A stretch of 64,000 bases of DNA, from contig NZ_SDDX01000001.1 in the NCBI RefSeq assembly GCF_004115925.1, positions 1 through 64,000 of the forward strand. The letters run 5' to 3'. Below, in pieces: positions 1-7,475 of the stretch; the stretch's first letter is position 1, and each line of letters begins with the position of its first letter. Position numbers and translations under genes: made by a program. The notes under the pieces are model-generated. The model was not told the origin of the DNA. It saw only the letters and a list, made by a program, of their open reading frames with translations, and did no database searches. This DNA comes from Lelliottia nimipressuralis. Lineage in GTDB: Bacteria; Pseudomonadota; Gammaproteobacteria; Enterobacterales; Enterobacteriaceae.

Positions 1-1068
1 GATATTGACACCGGGGGGGCGCTGCCGTTCGCCCCCTTTACCCGGGAAAACCCGATTGCGGTGGATGAAAACACCCCCGACTACACCGTCGTGCTGTCGC
101 TGGACTACGCGCAGTTTCTGCCCAACATGCGCCTGTCCTGTACCTCGGACGGTCAGGACCTGGACGCCCCGGCGAATTTTGACGGCAACATCACCCTCAG
201 CCTCAGCACGGTGAATGACAAGGCGCTGGACTGGACGGGGGAGGCGCAGACCACCAACAACGGCATCAAGATGAAGATGTACATCAAGGCGGTGTCGTTA
301 AGCGAAGAGACCCCGCCGGACAGCTATCCGTCTGCCCGCATGGTGCTGGGGAAACGCCTCGGGGTGGAATACCCGATTATTAACGGGAAAGAGGACTCGA
401 CGCTGGTGCAGTTTGGTGCCCAGTACAACGCCGGAAAAACCCTGTACCGGTTTGATAACAAATACAATTTCGCCATCGAATCGATGCGCGTGGAGCTGAT
501 TAAACTGGGCTGGGTGGATTATCGCTCAGAAGCGGTCATTCCGCCGGGGGCGCACCTCACGTTCTCTATTGACGGCCTGGGCGGCGCCTCAAGCGTCGAC
601 GTACCGCTCGGATCGGGTGTCTATATGGCAGCGCCGTCGTGCTCGCTGGATAACAAACATCAGACCGTGGACCTGGGGGAATTTCGCAAAAGCAGCAGCG
701 GTTCATTCCCGCGTGAAGGGAAGCTGACCCGTTTTGGTATGGATTTCACCTGCAGCAGCTACACCAACAATGTCGAGTTTACCTTTGATGAGCCCTACAC
801 CATTGTGCCCGGACGAGAGACCATTTCGGCAGTGAGCGATCAAAATGGTCAAAAGCTGAAAGGCCTCGAAGTGGGTCTCTATAACAGTGAAGGGAAAGTG
901 GTGCGAATGGGCGTGAAGCAGAATATCGGAGTGGGGCAGAAAGGGAAAAATACGGCGTATTTCCAGGCGGCGGCCATACAGACAGCCCCCGAGATAACTG
1001 ACGCAAATGATAATACCTTTTCCGGAGATTTTACGGCAAAAGTGAATGTCACGATCACCTATTACTAG
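1..1068 (+). CDS. Fimbrial tip adhesin-like protein (5' end outside window)
   Basis: The reading frame is already open at base 1 and ends at a TAG at 1066-1068, so the N-terminus and signal peptide are missing. About 355 residues remain, too long for a major pilin and in the range of a two-domain adhesin. The N-terminal part would be the receptor-binding domain. The C-terminal half looks like a chaperone-usher pilin domain: a PSCSLD motif opens it, a second Cys follows in the FTCSSYTNN segment, and the protein ends in the alternating VNVTITYY strand with a penultimate Tyr, typical of the chaperone-binding strand. Such proteins sit at the fimbrial tip, and as a rule close a fimbrial operon; here it is followed by a terminator-like hairpin and then a transposon. 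Family assignment is fairly secure; the receptor and fimbrial type cannot be read from this fragment. Confidence 0.72.
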   Translation, partial: DIDTGGALPFAPFTRENPIAVDENTPDYTVVLSLDYAQFLPNMRLSCTSDGQDLDAPANFDGNITLSLSTVNDKALDWTGEAQTTNNGIKMKMYIKAVSLSEETPPDSYPSARMVLGKRLGVEYPIINGKEDSTLVQFGAQYNAGKTLYRFDNKYNFAIESMRVELIKLGWVDYRSEAVIPPGAHLTFSIDGLGGASSVDVPLGSGVYMAAPSCSLDNKHQTVDLGEFRKSSSGSFPREGKLTRFGMDFTCSSYTNNVEFTFDEPYTIVPGRETISAVSDQNGQKLKGLEVGLYNSEGKVVRMGVKQNIGVGQKGKNTAYFQAAAIQTAPEITDANDNTFSGDFTAKVNVTITYY

Positions 1069-1117
1069 GGCAAGGGTAAGCGTTCATCACTTTCAACAAT
1101 GATCGAATCCGAGAGAA

Positions 1118-1147
1118 CCCTGTGCTGTTTTGAGAGAAACAGCAGGG
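1118..1147 (+). terminator. Terminator-like hairpin after the fimbrial gene
   Basis: The arms CCCTGTGCTGTTT and AAACAGCAGGG pair around a TGAGAG loop, with a two-base bulge. There is no adjacent T-run. A T-rich stretch (CTTCTTTATTTC) would follow within about 10 bases if the transposon at 1156 were removed, so the insertion may have separated the stem from its tract. Confidence 0.45.
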
Positions 1148-1150
1148 CCC

Positions 1151-1155
1151 TCCGG
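1151..1155. repeat. Left copy of 5-bp target-site duplication (TCCGG)
   Basis: TCCGG lies directly outside the left TGT end of the mobile element and is repeated exactly outside the right ACA end at 12629-12633. Five-base duplications are the product of TnsB/TniA/MuA-class transposition. Confidence 0.85.
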
Positions 1156-1219
1156 TGTAGTATCATAAAAAAGTTATGTCACTAATCGGGATTCTCATAA
1201 TTAAGTTATGTTATTATTA
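1156..1219 (+). repeat. Left transposon end: two transposase-binding repeats
   Basis: The first repeat (1163-1187) has TCATA followed by AAGTTATGTCACTAATC. The second (1195-1219) has TCATAATTAAGTTATG with a weaker right half. Their AAGTTATG cores start at 1171 and 1203, 32 bp apart. The terminal bases are TGTAGTATCATA. Confidence 0.85.
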
Positions 1220-1463
1220 AATTTAATTAATTGATTTTAAATGTTTTTATTGGCAATGACTCAAGTGGCATTGAGCATACTTTTTGCTGAAAGGGTTTCG
1301 CAACGATTGAGTGCGGGCTACGTATACATACATGAGTATGCAGAAGTGGAGCTCATGTAATACAAGCCCTCAATCCATGATTCTGAGATTATGTGCTGAG
1401 GTGGCACCTGCTTGTATGCCATTCATGCATCTCGCTAAACTCTATTGTGCTCGGTTCATATCG

Positions 1464-1760
1464 TTACCATTTCTCCCTTCGGGCAGGCGAATTTACAAAA
1501 TCACTGTTTGTTTCTGTCTCCTTTCTGATTGTGGAGCATGACTCCGAGGAGAGGTTAATTTCTACCCCAAGAACAGTAAACACTCTAAACAGACGTGTAA
1601 TACTGACACTGGCAGGGTTGGTCTCCAGGCGAGCATATGTCTGCTGTGTCACGCCTAGTCGTTCAGCAACTTCTTATTTTGTCAGTCCTTGCGATTTGCG
1701 AAAACCTATAAGCAGGGGGCGTAAGTGATTGAGTGTTCTTACCGGATAAACATTTTTCAT
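1464..1760 (-). pseudogene. HipB-like XRE antitoxin/repressor, broken by a stop at codon 29
   Basis: Reading leftwards from an ATG at 1760 gives a 98-codon frame, close to the 88-residue length of E. coli HipB. It is interrupted by one TAA (1674-1676) replacing codon 29, just before the EVAERLGVTQQTYARLE segment. That segment is the helix-turn-helix with the TQQTYARLE recognition-helix pattern of HipB-type regulators, followed by the SITRLFRVFTVLGVEINL dimerisation strand of the same family. HipB represses its own operon and neutralises the HipA kinase toxin. No intact hipA follows: the next minus-strand stretch contains only a short MNGIQAG-like trace before stops. It is probably a relic of an earlier cargo or of the element's original gene content. 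An internal restart at the methionine-less C-terminal part seems unlikely. Confidence 0.65.
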
Positions 1761-1826
1761 TATGCCTCTGACCGCTATAGTTGAAATTAATACAACCTCT
1801 GAGCTGTTATTTTATATTACACCCTA

Positions 1827-1854
1827 TAAGCTGTTAAAGTGGATTTACAGCTTA
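1827..1854. promoter_or_regulatory. Inverted repeat upstream of the hipB relic (possible operator)
   Basis: TAAGCTGT (1827-1834) and ACAGCTTA (1847-1854) form a perfect 8-bp inverted repeat with a 12-bp spacer. A third AGCTGTTA copy lies at 1802-1809. HipB-type regulators bind several inverted-repeat operators upstream of their own gene, which fits the position 70-95 bp before the broken gene's start. The binding assignment is inference. Confidence 0.4.
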
Positions 1855-1887
1855 AAGGTGACCTGGTCCCTATAATAGTGACATAAC

Positions 1888-1904
1888 AAGATTCGGGGAA
1901 TCTT
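1888..1904. promoter_or_regulatory. 7-bp-arm palindrome next to a TATAAT box
   Basis: AAGATTC-GGG-GAATCTT. It directly follows TATAATAGTGACATAAC, a TATAAT hexamer (1871-1876) fused to an 11-bp match (AGTGACATAAC) to the transposon end repeat. A good ribosome-binding site (GAGGGAG, 1910-1916) follows, so this may be the promoter of a lost or very short gene. Confidence 0.35.
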
Positions 1905-1921
1905 GATCAGAGGGAGTATCA

Positions 1922-1990
1922 ATGTCTAAGACTAGTAAATTATTACAGTTAATTATTTTACCTGGCGTTAATCACTGTTTTCATGAATGA
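1922..1990 (+). CDS. Very short unrecognised open frame, possible gene remnant
   Basis: A 22-codon frame starts at ATG 1922 and begins MSKTSKLLQLIILPG. It is preceded by GAGGGAG at a good distance and by the promoter-like TATAAT and palindrome described above. I do not recognise the product. It may be the 5' stub of a transposon gene that was deleted, or a short leader. The strong upstream signals are the only reason to list it. Confidence 0.2.
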   Translation: MSKTSKLLQLIILPGVNHCFHE

Positions 1991-2069
1991 TTAACTTCTT
2001 ACTTTTAAGATAACTTGCATGATATAGCATCTTGTGAGTAATGGCTTATATTGAAGCTGATGAGTGGTT

Positions 2070-3464
2070 TTATTTAGTTTGGCTAGCGGGAAGTGCATCT
2101 CGTTTTCTCTGTTCCAGTGCTTCAACAATCTGATTAAACTTAACCTCGTTGAGCTTATAGAACAACCCCATGATAATTGCCGCAATGACGACTAACGCGC
2201 AGGGCCAGAGAAAAATTAACTGCCGCAACCCCTGAATAGTCATGTCGCTTTGCGTTATTTGTGGGATATAGCCAATATGGGTTAGCATTAGACCCGGCAA
2301 AAATCCGGCAAGTGCTGCAGAAATCTTACGCGAGAAGGTAAAACCTGTATAAACCGATCCCTCCGTACGAACACCCGTTTTCCACTCGCCATACTCTACG
2401 GTGTCAGGTACCAAAGCCCAGTTCAGACTGTTTACAAACGCCGTACCGAAAAATGCTATGCAAGAGAATCCTATGAATAACAGGGAGCTGTTTCCAAATG
2501 CAAAGTTCAACATGTCACCAATTGCCCACAGCAACAGGCCACCGAGATAGACTCGCTTCTTACCAAACTGCTTAACAGCGCCAGGTACCAGCAGAACACC
2601 TACCAGAATGCAACCCATACTGAAGAAACCCATCCATGACAGCAATTGAAGATCCTCTAGGACATACTGGGCGTAGTAAACCTGGATCACCAGTTTAATA
2701 TTGAAAGCAGCCAGCGTACAAAGATTAGCGATGCATAAAATCAGCAGCGGTGGATTGTGAAACACCGTAAAAAACGATGCCACTATCCCCGGTTTATGAT
2801 GAGTGGGGATAGCTTCGGTATATCGTTCTTTTACGCCGCTATAGCACCACCACATACACAACAGACCACCGATGGAAAACACTAGTGCTGCGATAGTATA
2901 ACCCAACGAAGTATTAACAGTGAATAATGCCTGGATAGGCATAAATCCAACGGTGCATAACAATAAACCTACCGTTGCCCCTCCCTGACGCCATGCCGCC
3001 AGATGCGCACGTTCTTCAGGGTTTTTAGTTATAGCCGGTACCATCGCTCCGTAAGAACAATTCATCAGGCTGTAAAAAAGTCCAAACAGCATAAAAAAGA
3101 TTGTTGCGAGGGTAGTTTTAACCGATAAATTAAAATCAGTAGCGACAAATTGTACTGTTGCTATTAATGCGACCGGGATAGAGGCGAACAAGATAAAGGG
3201 TCTGAATTTTCCACGTGCTCCTATTTTACGTCGCGAGTCGAGTAGCATACCGGTAAACATATCGGTAAAGGCAGTAAAAAATTTGGCTATAAGAAAAATG
3301 AGCCCACCGTAAATTGCGGGGATCCCTAACTCATCGGTATAAAATTTAAGAAGGTATAGCGTCCCGATACCAAGCATGAGATTTGAGCCCAGATCTCCGA
3401 TTCCATAGGAAAACTTTTCACGCAAGCTGAGCCTAAGTGTCAGCGGACTAGGATTTCGATTCAT
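2070..3464 (-). CDS. yihO: Sulfoquinovose importer, GPH-family transporter YihO
   Basis: This 464-residue inner-membrane symporter belongs to the glycoside-pentoside-hexuronide:cation family and closely follows E. coli YihO throughout, from LTLRLSLREKFSYGIGD at the start to the FYKLNEVKF segment near the C-terminus. It has about twelve hydrophobic segments. The GPH signature regions (LLDSRRKIGARGKFRPF after helix 2 and WALVPDTVEYGEWKTG later) are intact. Its role, known from the E. coli family member, is uptake of sulfoquinovose or its glycosides. It is the last gene of the minus-strand operon, 84 bp after tauE, with a stable hairpin in that gap. The second E. coli transporter gene of this cluster, yihP, and the porin gene ompL are absent; a TauE-family gene takes that place. 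Start ATG 3464 has GAGGGACG upstream. Confidence 0.93.
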   Translation of the reverse strand: MNRNPSPLTLRLSLREKFSYGIGDLGSNLMLGIGTLYLLKFYTDELGIPAIYGGLIFLIAKFFTAFTDMFTGMLLDSRRKIGARGKFRPFILFASIPVALIATVQFVATDFNLSVKTTLATIFFMLFGLFYSLMNCSYGAMVPAITKNPEERAHLAAWRQGGATVGLLLCTVGFMPIQALFTVNTSLGYTIAALVFSIGGLLCMWWCYSGVKERYTEAIPTHHKPGIVASFFTVFHNPPLLILCIANLCTLAAFNIKLVIQVYYAQYVLEDLQLLSWMGFFSMGCILVGVLLVPGAVKQFGKKRVYLGGLLLWAIGDMLNFAFGNSSLLFIGFSCIAFFGTAFVNSLNWALVPDTVEYGEWKTGVRTEGSVYTGFTFSRKISAALAGFLPGLMLTHIGYIPQITQSDMTIQGLRQLIFLWPCALVVIAAIIMGLFYKLNEVKFNQIVEALEQRKRDALPASQTK

Positions 3465-3477
3465 ATTCGTCCCTCAT

Positions 3478-3495
3478 AGCGCTCCGAAGAGCGCT
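3478..3495 (-). promoter_or_regulatory. Intercistronic hairpin with UUCG loop between tauE and yihO
   Basis: On the minus strand AGCGCTC-TTCG-GAGCGCT forms a perfect 7-bp stem closed by a TTCG tetraloop, with no T-run after it. In this direction it would stabilise or separate the messages rather than terminate. Read on the plus strand it is followed by ATTTTT and could stop antisense transcription. Confidence 0.55.
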
Positions 3496-3548
3496 ATTTT
3501 TAGTTGGCATAGCTCATTCCATAAGTGATGTCTTTAAAGACACGGTTA

Positions 3549-4460
3549 CTACTGAATATGATCCTTCTCACCTTCTTTTTTTTGCGACTTAGCCTGTTCT
3601 TCTGCACGTATTGCGGCGACCTTTTTCCCAAAAACCAGATGCAGAAGCCCTAATACTGCAAACACTGGCAGTAGAGCGCTGAGAGTTGAGATTCCGAGTG
3701 CGCCCTTAATAAGCATCGCACCCGAGGTAATCAGCAGCAAAAACACTACAACGCGGAAAGTATTCACAGGAATACGTTTGTGGACGTATTGTCCAACCAG
3801 CGACCCTAGAATCATGGTCGGTATGCAGAATGCTACTAGCTTAACGGTGGAGATGGTCAGGATTCCGCTACTGGTAAGCCCACCAATGATGGCAATGTTA
3901 TTTGCGGTAAAAAAAGCATTCAATGTCCCGCGGAAAGCGGCAGGAGCAAGATTACGAAGCATGCCGTAAATTACGACCGGTGGCCCATTTGTGGAAAACG
4001 CCGATCCCAGTGCACCAGCGATCACCCCTGTTGGCATTGCAATCCAGTTTTTGTCATACACTGGCAAGCGAGGAATGAACAGGCTGTAAAATGAGTAAAG
4101 AATCAGGAAACTGCCTAGCCCTATTTTCATAATGTGATCGGGTAGGTATGAAAGGGCATAAATTCCTATGGGGATGCCAGCTAATGAAAAGATAATTAGC
4201 ACAAGTGCCGATTTCCAGTTGGTCTCCTTGCGTGAAAGCCATGTTGCATAAAGAGCAGTCGCCGTACCCACAATCACTGACATCGGTGCAGCCATTTTTA
4301 AAGGTATCAGCAATGTAATAAGTGGCATTGTGGTCAGTGCGCCGCCAAATCCTGCACAGATGCCAACGAAGGTATAAAGGAACATAATGGCGATAACCAT
4401 TGCCACTGTGGTGTAGTCCAGCACAACGCCATCAGGCGTAAATAGAGTGAAGAAATCCAT
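3549..4460 (-). CDS. TauE/SafE-family sulfite/organosulfonate exporter
   Basis: This 303-residue membrane protein has about eight to nine hydrophobic segments and the TauE/SafE (DUF81) pattern: a first half with GICAGFGGALTTMPLITLL and a repeat-like second half with GVIAGALGSAFSTNGPPVVIYG. The tail is highly charged (AIRAEEQAKSQKKEGEKD). TauE/SafE proteins export sulfite, sulfolactate and related sulfonates. Inside a sulfo-EMP operon the obvious cargo is 2,3-dihydroxypropane-1-sulfonate (DHPS), the C3 sulfonate left over after YihU. That role is assigned to YihP in E. coli models, and yihP is missing here. The gene lies 17 bp after yihQ and is clearly in the same transcript. Family is confident; the DHPS substrate is inference. 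Confidence 0.85.
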   Translation of the reverse strand: MDFFTLFTPDGVVLDYTTVAMVIAIMFLYTFVGICAGFGGALTTMPLITLLIPLKMAAPMSVIVGTATALYATWLSRKETNWKSALVLIIFSLAGIPIGIYALSYLPDHIMKIGLGSFLILYSFYSLFIPRLPVYDKNWIAMPTGVIAGALGSAFSTNGPPVVIYGMLRNLAPAAFRGTLNAFFTANNIAIIGGLTSSGILTISTVKLVAFCIPTMILGSLVGQYVHKRIPVNTFRVVVFLLLITSGAMLIKGALGISTLSALLPVFAVLGLLHLVFGKKVAAIRAEEQAKSQKKEGEKDHIQ

Positions 4461-4477
4461 AACTAATCCTTGTATGT

Positions 4478-6520
4478 TCAGGAGTTAATCTGGCGAAGCG
4501 AGGCAAATAATACGCACCATTCGCTCTGTTTACGGTAAAACACCGGCGGTTTCCCAATGGGTGTCGAAACGGTAATCTCGCCGCCGGCGAACCTTTCGCC
4601 AGTCCAGATACTGATCCAGTCATCTTCAGGCAGATAGACAGTCCAGCTGCTGCGCCCTTCTTCATAAACCGGAGCGACCAACAGGTCGCGGCCAAATAGA
4701 TACTGATATTTCAATGTGTATGTGTGTGGATCATCCTCATAGTGAATAAATAACGGGCGCATCACCGGCAGACCGCGGAGTGCATTCTGCGAGACGGCAT
4801 CTTTGATGTAAGGTTTTAAGGTGGTGAAGATAGAGGTCATGCGTGCGAAGTGGGCAATCGTTTCGCTATCACCATCAAACTGCCAGTTATCGGCAGGACG
4901 ATTTCCTTCATGAGTACGCATCATCGGAGTGAAAGCACTGAATTCACACCAGCGCATTAGCAGCTCTTTACTGCGCTTCATTCCATAAAGTGTGGTATAG
5001 CCGCCTATGTCACTGTGATGCAACCCATGCCCGCTCATTGCGAGTGATAGCGCTGCAGGAATTACGGACGCGAGGCCATCGTCCAGACTCCAGTCCACAT
5101 TCTGATCCCCAGCCCACATCATGGTGGAATACTTCTGACTACCGGTGTAACCTGCGCGCATAAAGAACAGCACTTCGCCAAGTTTGTCGGTTTCCTGTAA
5201 GGCCTCGTAGTTACATTTTGCCCATAGTACTGGCCATGCGTTATGCATTATCTCGGCGCTTACGCCGTTGTACAAAAAGGTGTCGGTGGGAAGATATTCA
5301 CCGAAATCAGCCATCCAGCCCGCGCAACCCAGTTCAATCAGGTTTTTTTTGATAACCCCTTTATACCAGTCATAGGCTTCTGGGTTCGTCAGGTCGATGA
5401 CACCTGCGTAGAACTCACCGAATTCGACGTGATAGTCCAGATTATTGGCATCTTTGGTAAGAAATCCGCGTTCTGCTGCCTCTTTGCAGAGATTTTTGTC
5501 ACTGGCGACATAGGGATTAATATAGGAAAGGAACTTGATCCCCTGCTGATCCCATTGCTGAATACGCTTATCTAACTGTGGATAACGCTCATGATCCCAT
5601 GACCAGTTCCACATGACGCGTTTGCCGAAGGAGGTCATTCTGCATCCTGACCAGTCCTGCGCCCAGATGCCATTAACTTTGACACCACTGCTGCGCATTA
5701 AATCGAGCTTTTGCTGGCAAACGTCTGTGCCGCCCTGAATACCAAGCGTGACGCCATCGTAGACCCAGTCTGGAAGTTCTTGCTGTCGGCCCAGTAAAGC
5801 GGTGAGTTTTTCAAGTAGCTCAATATAGGTGTCGGCGCATTCAAATCGCAGCGTTGCGTTGTCTTCCCAGAACGCCAGTTCATGGTAGTCGGGCGCACTG
5901 AAATCAAAATTCATATAGCACGTGTTGTCGATATGACAGTAATACTTCTGTGTACTGACAAAGGTTGGCTGTGGGTAAAAGGTCCAGTAATAATCGCCCC
6001 CGGCATTCTCATGACAGTCAGCAAGCCACGTGATGTGGTGCTTTTTGTTTCGTCCAATACCCTGTTCGCTGGTCCACAGTGGGAAAGGTTTGCCACGTAA
6101 ATCAAAGTAGGAGAACTGTTCACCGCCCCCATAAATGTGATCATCCGGCTGGGCCGCTAATCGGAGCCAGATACGGTTGTAGGATGGAGAGTCATTTTTG
6201 ACCCTTAGTTCCAGACGGCCCTGTTGATCGGTACTGATAAAGAGGGTGGCATTTATGTCATCGGCTCGGGTGAAACGAATTACCCATCCGTTGTTTTTTG
6301 CTGTAACGGTGATATTTTTCAGCGTAATTTTCTCGCGCAGCAGATCCTTAATACTAAAGTTGCCACGAAACATCTCAATATCAGCCGTGCCAGCGCCAAT
6401 CCACAAGCAGGGAACCTTATCACTGTGGCGCAGAATCACGCGTTGTTTATAAGTGAGGGTAAACCCGTCAGTCGTGAGATCGAGTGATACATTATTAGAC
6501 CCAGCATGCTGTGCATTCAT
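4478..6520 (-). CDS. yihQ: Sulfoquinovosidase YihQ (GH31)
   Basis: YihQ hydrolyses alpha-sulfoquinovosyl glycerol, the headgroup of plant sulfolipid, releasing sulfoquinovose. I chose ATG 6520 because AAAGGAGGG precedes it by six bases; an in-frame ATG at 6538 would contain that ribosome-binding site inside the gene. The 680-residue product then aligns with E. coli numbering. Nucleophile Asp405 is in GWMADFGEY and acid/base Asp472 is in WAGDQNVDW. The sulfonate-recognition residues Arg301 and Trp304 (SFGKRVMWNW) and Tyr508 (GGYTT) are all present at the same positions. It is therefore a genuine sulfoquinovosidase rather than an ordinary GH31 alpha-glucosidase. It lies 33 bp after yihR in the operon. 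Activity was not tested, but no key residue is missing. Confidence 0.95.
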   Translation of the reverse strand: MNAQHAGSNNVSLDLTTDGFTLTYKQRVILRHSDKVPCLWIGAGTADIEMFRGNFSIKDLLREKITLKNITVTAKNNGWVIRFTRADDINATLFISTDQQGRLELRVKNDSPSYNRIWLRLAAQPDDHIYGGGEQFSYFDLRGKPFPLWTSEQGIGRNKKHHITWLADCHENAGGDYYWTFYPQPTFVSTQKYYCHIDNTCYMNFDFSAPDYHELAFWEDNATLRFECADTYIELLEKLTALLGRQQELPDWVYDGVTLGIQGGTDVCQQKLDLMRSSGVKVNGIWAQDWSGCRMTSFGKRVMWNWSWDHERYPQLDKRIQQWDQQGIKFLSYINPYVASDKNLCKEAAERGFLTKDANNLDYHVEFGEFYAGVIDLTNPEAYDWYKGVIKKNLIELGCAGWMADFGEYLPTDTFLYNGVSAEIMHNAWPVLWAKCNYEALQETDKLGEVLFFMRAGYTGSQKYSTMMWAGDQNVDWSLDDGLASVIPAALSLAMSGHGLHHSDIGGYTTLYGMKRSKELLMRWCEFSAFTPMMRTHEGNRPADNWQFDGDSETIAHFARMTSIFTTLKPYIKDAVSQNALRGLPVMRPLFIHYEDDPHTYTLKYQYLFGRDLLVAPVYEEGRSSWTVYLPEDDWISIWTGERFAGGEITVSTPIGKPPVFYRKQSEWCVLFASLRQINS

Positions 6521-6553
6521 CAAACCCTCCTTTGTCATATCATCCGTATGTTG

Positions 6554-7444
6554 CTAATTTTGTGAGATGTCTTCACCACCTATGGCAAACCACAGCTGAT
6601 GGGTATCGCCAGGCTTAAGCCGAACCAGATCGATACCAGAATTGAAGGCATCCGGTGGACAACTCATTGGCTCTACCGCCAGGCCTGTACGCCCTAATTT
6701 TTCACCGCTGTAGACCTGTATCCACGGCTGTGAGCCACGTAGCCAAACGGCCAGTCTCTGACGCGGGCTGACCAGGCGTACTTCCCACTGTTCGGTAAGT
6801 GCAGTAATGTGAAAGCTATGATCAATACTGGTAGCATTAATGAGTGCTGGTGTTGAGAAATCCAGCGCCGCATCCTCGGTGCTGGAGTAGTGTCGTGTGG
6901 TGTGGTCGAACAGCCGTGACCGCGGCATGTGGAGTTCACAACTGTCTATTTTTTCTAAATCGCAGGTTAAATAAGGATGTGCGCCTGCACCGTATGGTGC
7001 GTCTGTATTGCCGATATTGGTGGCGCAGATGCGGGCCTGAAGGCCCGCAATACTGTCTAAAGTCCAGGTAACCTCAGCATGTAGCATAAAAGGGTAACCG
7101 TAGTTAGGCGGCAGAAATGCCTCAAGAATGACGGTCTGGTCTGTCTTCCTTGCGATCTGCCAGTTGTGCCATGCCAACAGGCCGTGAATAGCCGCGCCAG
7201 ACGCACGATCGTTTATAGCCGGCTGCAATGTTTCGTTGGCAAAAACATAACTTGCGTTGGCGATACGATTCGGCCATGGAAGAAGCACTTTCCCCAGATG
7301 TGCAGGAGGCATATCTTCTGGTCTGTGTGGGAGCGTAAGATTACGTCCGCAGCGGGTCAGCTGAGCTAATCCTGCACCAGTAGTGACTATTTTCGCGTGA
7401 TAGTCTCCAGCCCGGAGCTCTACAGTCTTTCCACTTTTATGCAT
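6554..7444 (-). CDS. yihR: Sulfoquinovose mutarotase YihR (aldose-1-epimerase family)
   Basis: This 296-residue galactose-mutarotase-like protein interconverts the alpha and beta anomers of sulfoquinovose released by YihQ, feeding the isomerase. The expected catalytic His lies in GAGAHPYL and the catalytic Glu in GLAVEPMSCPPDAFNSG, both canonical aldose-1-epimerase motifs. The N-terminal active-site Arg is in LPWPNRIANASY. It sits between yihS (31-bp gap) and yihQ, the same order as E. coli. The cluster context supports the substrate; sequence alone would only give the epimerase family. Confidence 0.9.
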   Translation of the reverse strand: MHKSGKTVELRAGDYHAKIVTTGAGLAQLTRCGRNLTLPHRPEDMPPAHLGKVLLPWPNRIANASYVFANETLQPAINDRASGAAIHGLLAWHNWQIARKTDQTVILEAFLPPNYGYPFMLHAEVTWTLDSIAGLQARICATNIGNTDAPYGAGAHPYLTCDLEKIDSCELHMPRSRLFDHTTRHYSSTEDAALDFSTPALINATSIDHSFHITALTEQWEVRLVSPRQRLAVWLRGSQPWIQVYSGEKLGRTGLAVEPMSCPPDAFNSGIDLVRLKPGDTHQLWFAIGGEDISQN

Positions 7445-7475
7445 TTGCGTGATCCCGTGGGTTGTTCAACAGGTA

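Noticed and set aside
1311..1728. Two plus-strand open frames in the left part of the transposon
   Set aside because: They overlap the minus-strand hipB-like relic, resemble nothing, and have no ribosome-binding site; the minus strand carries the recognisable protein.
1156..2069. Possible tnsA or other transposase gene near the left end
   Set aside because: I looked in all frames for a TnsA nuclease, DDE integrase or TniQ pattern; only the hipB relic and a 22-codon stub were found.
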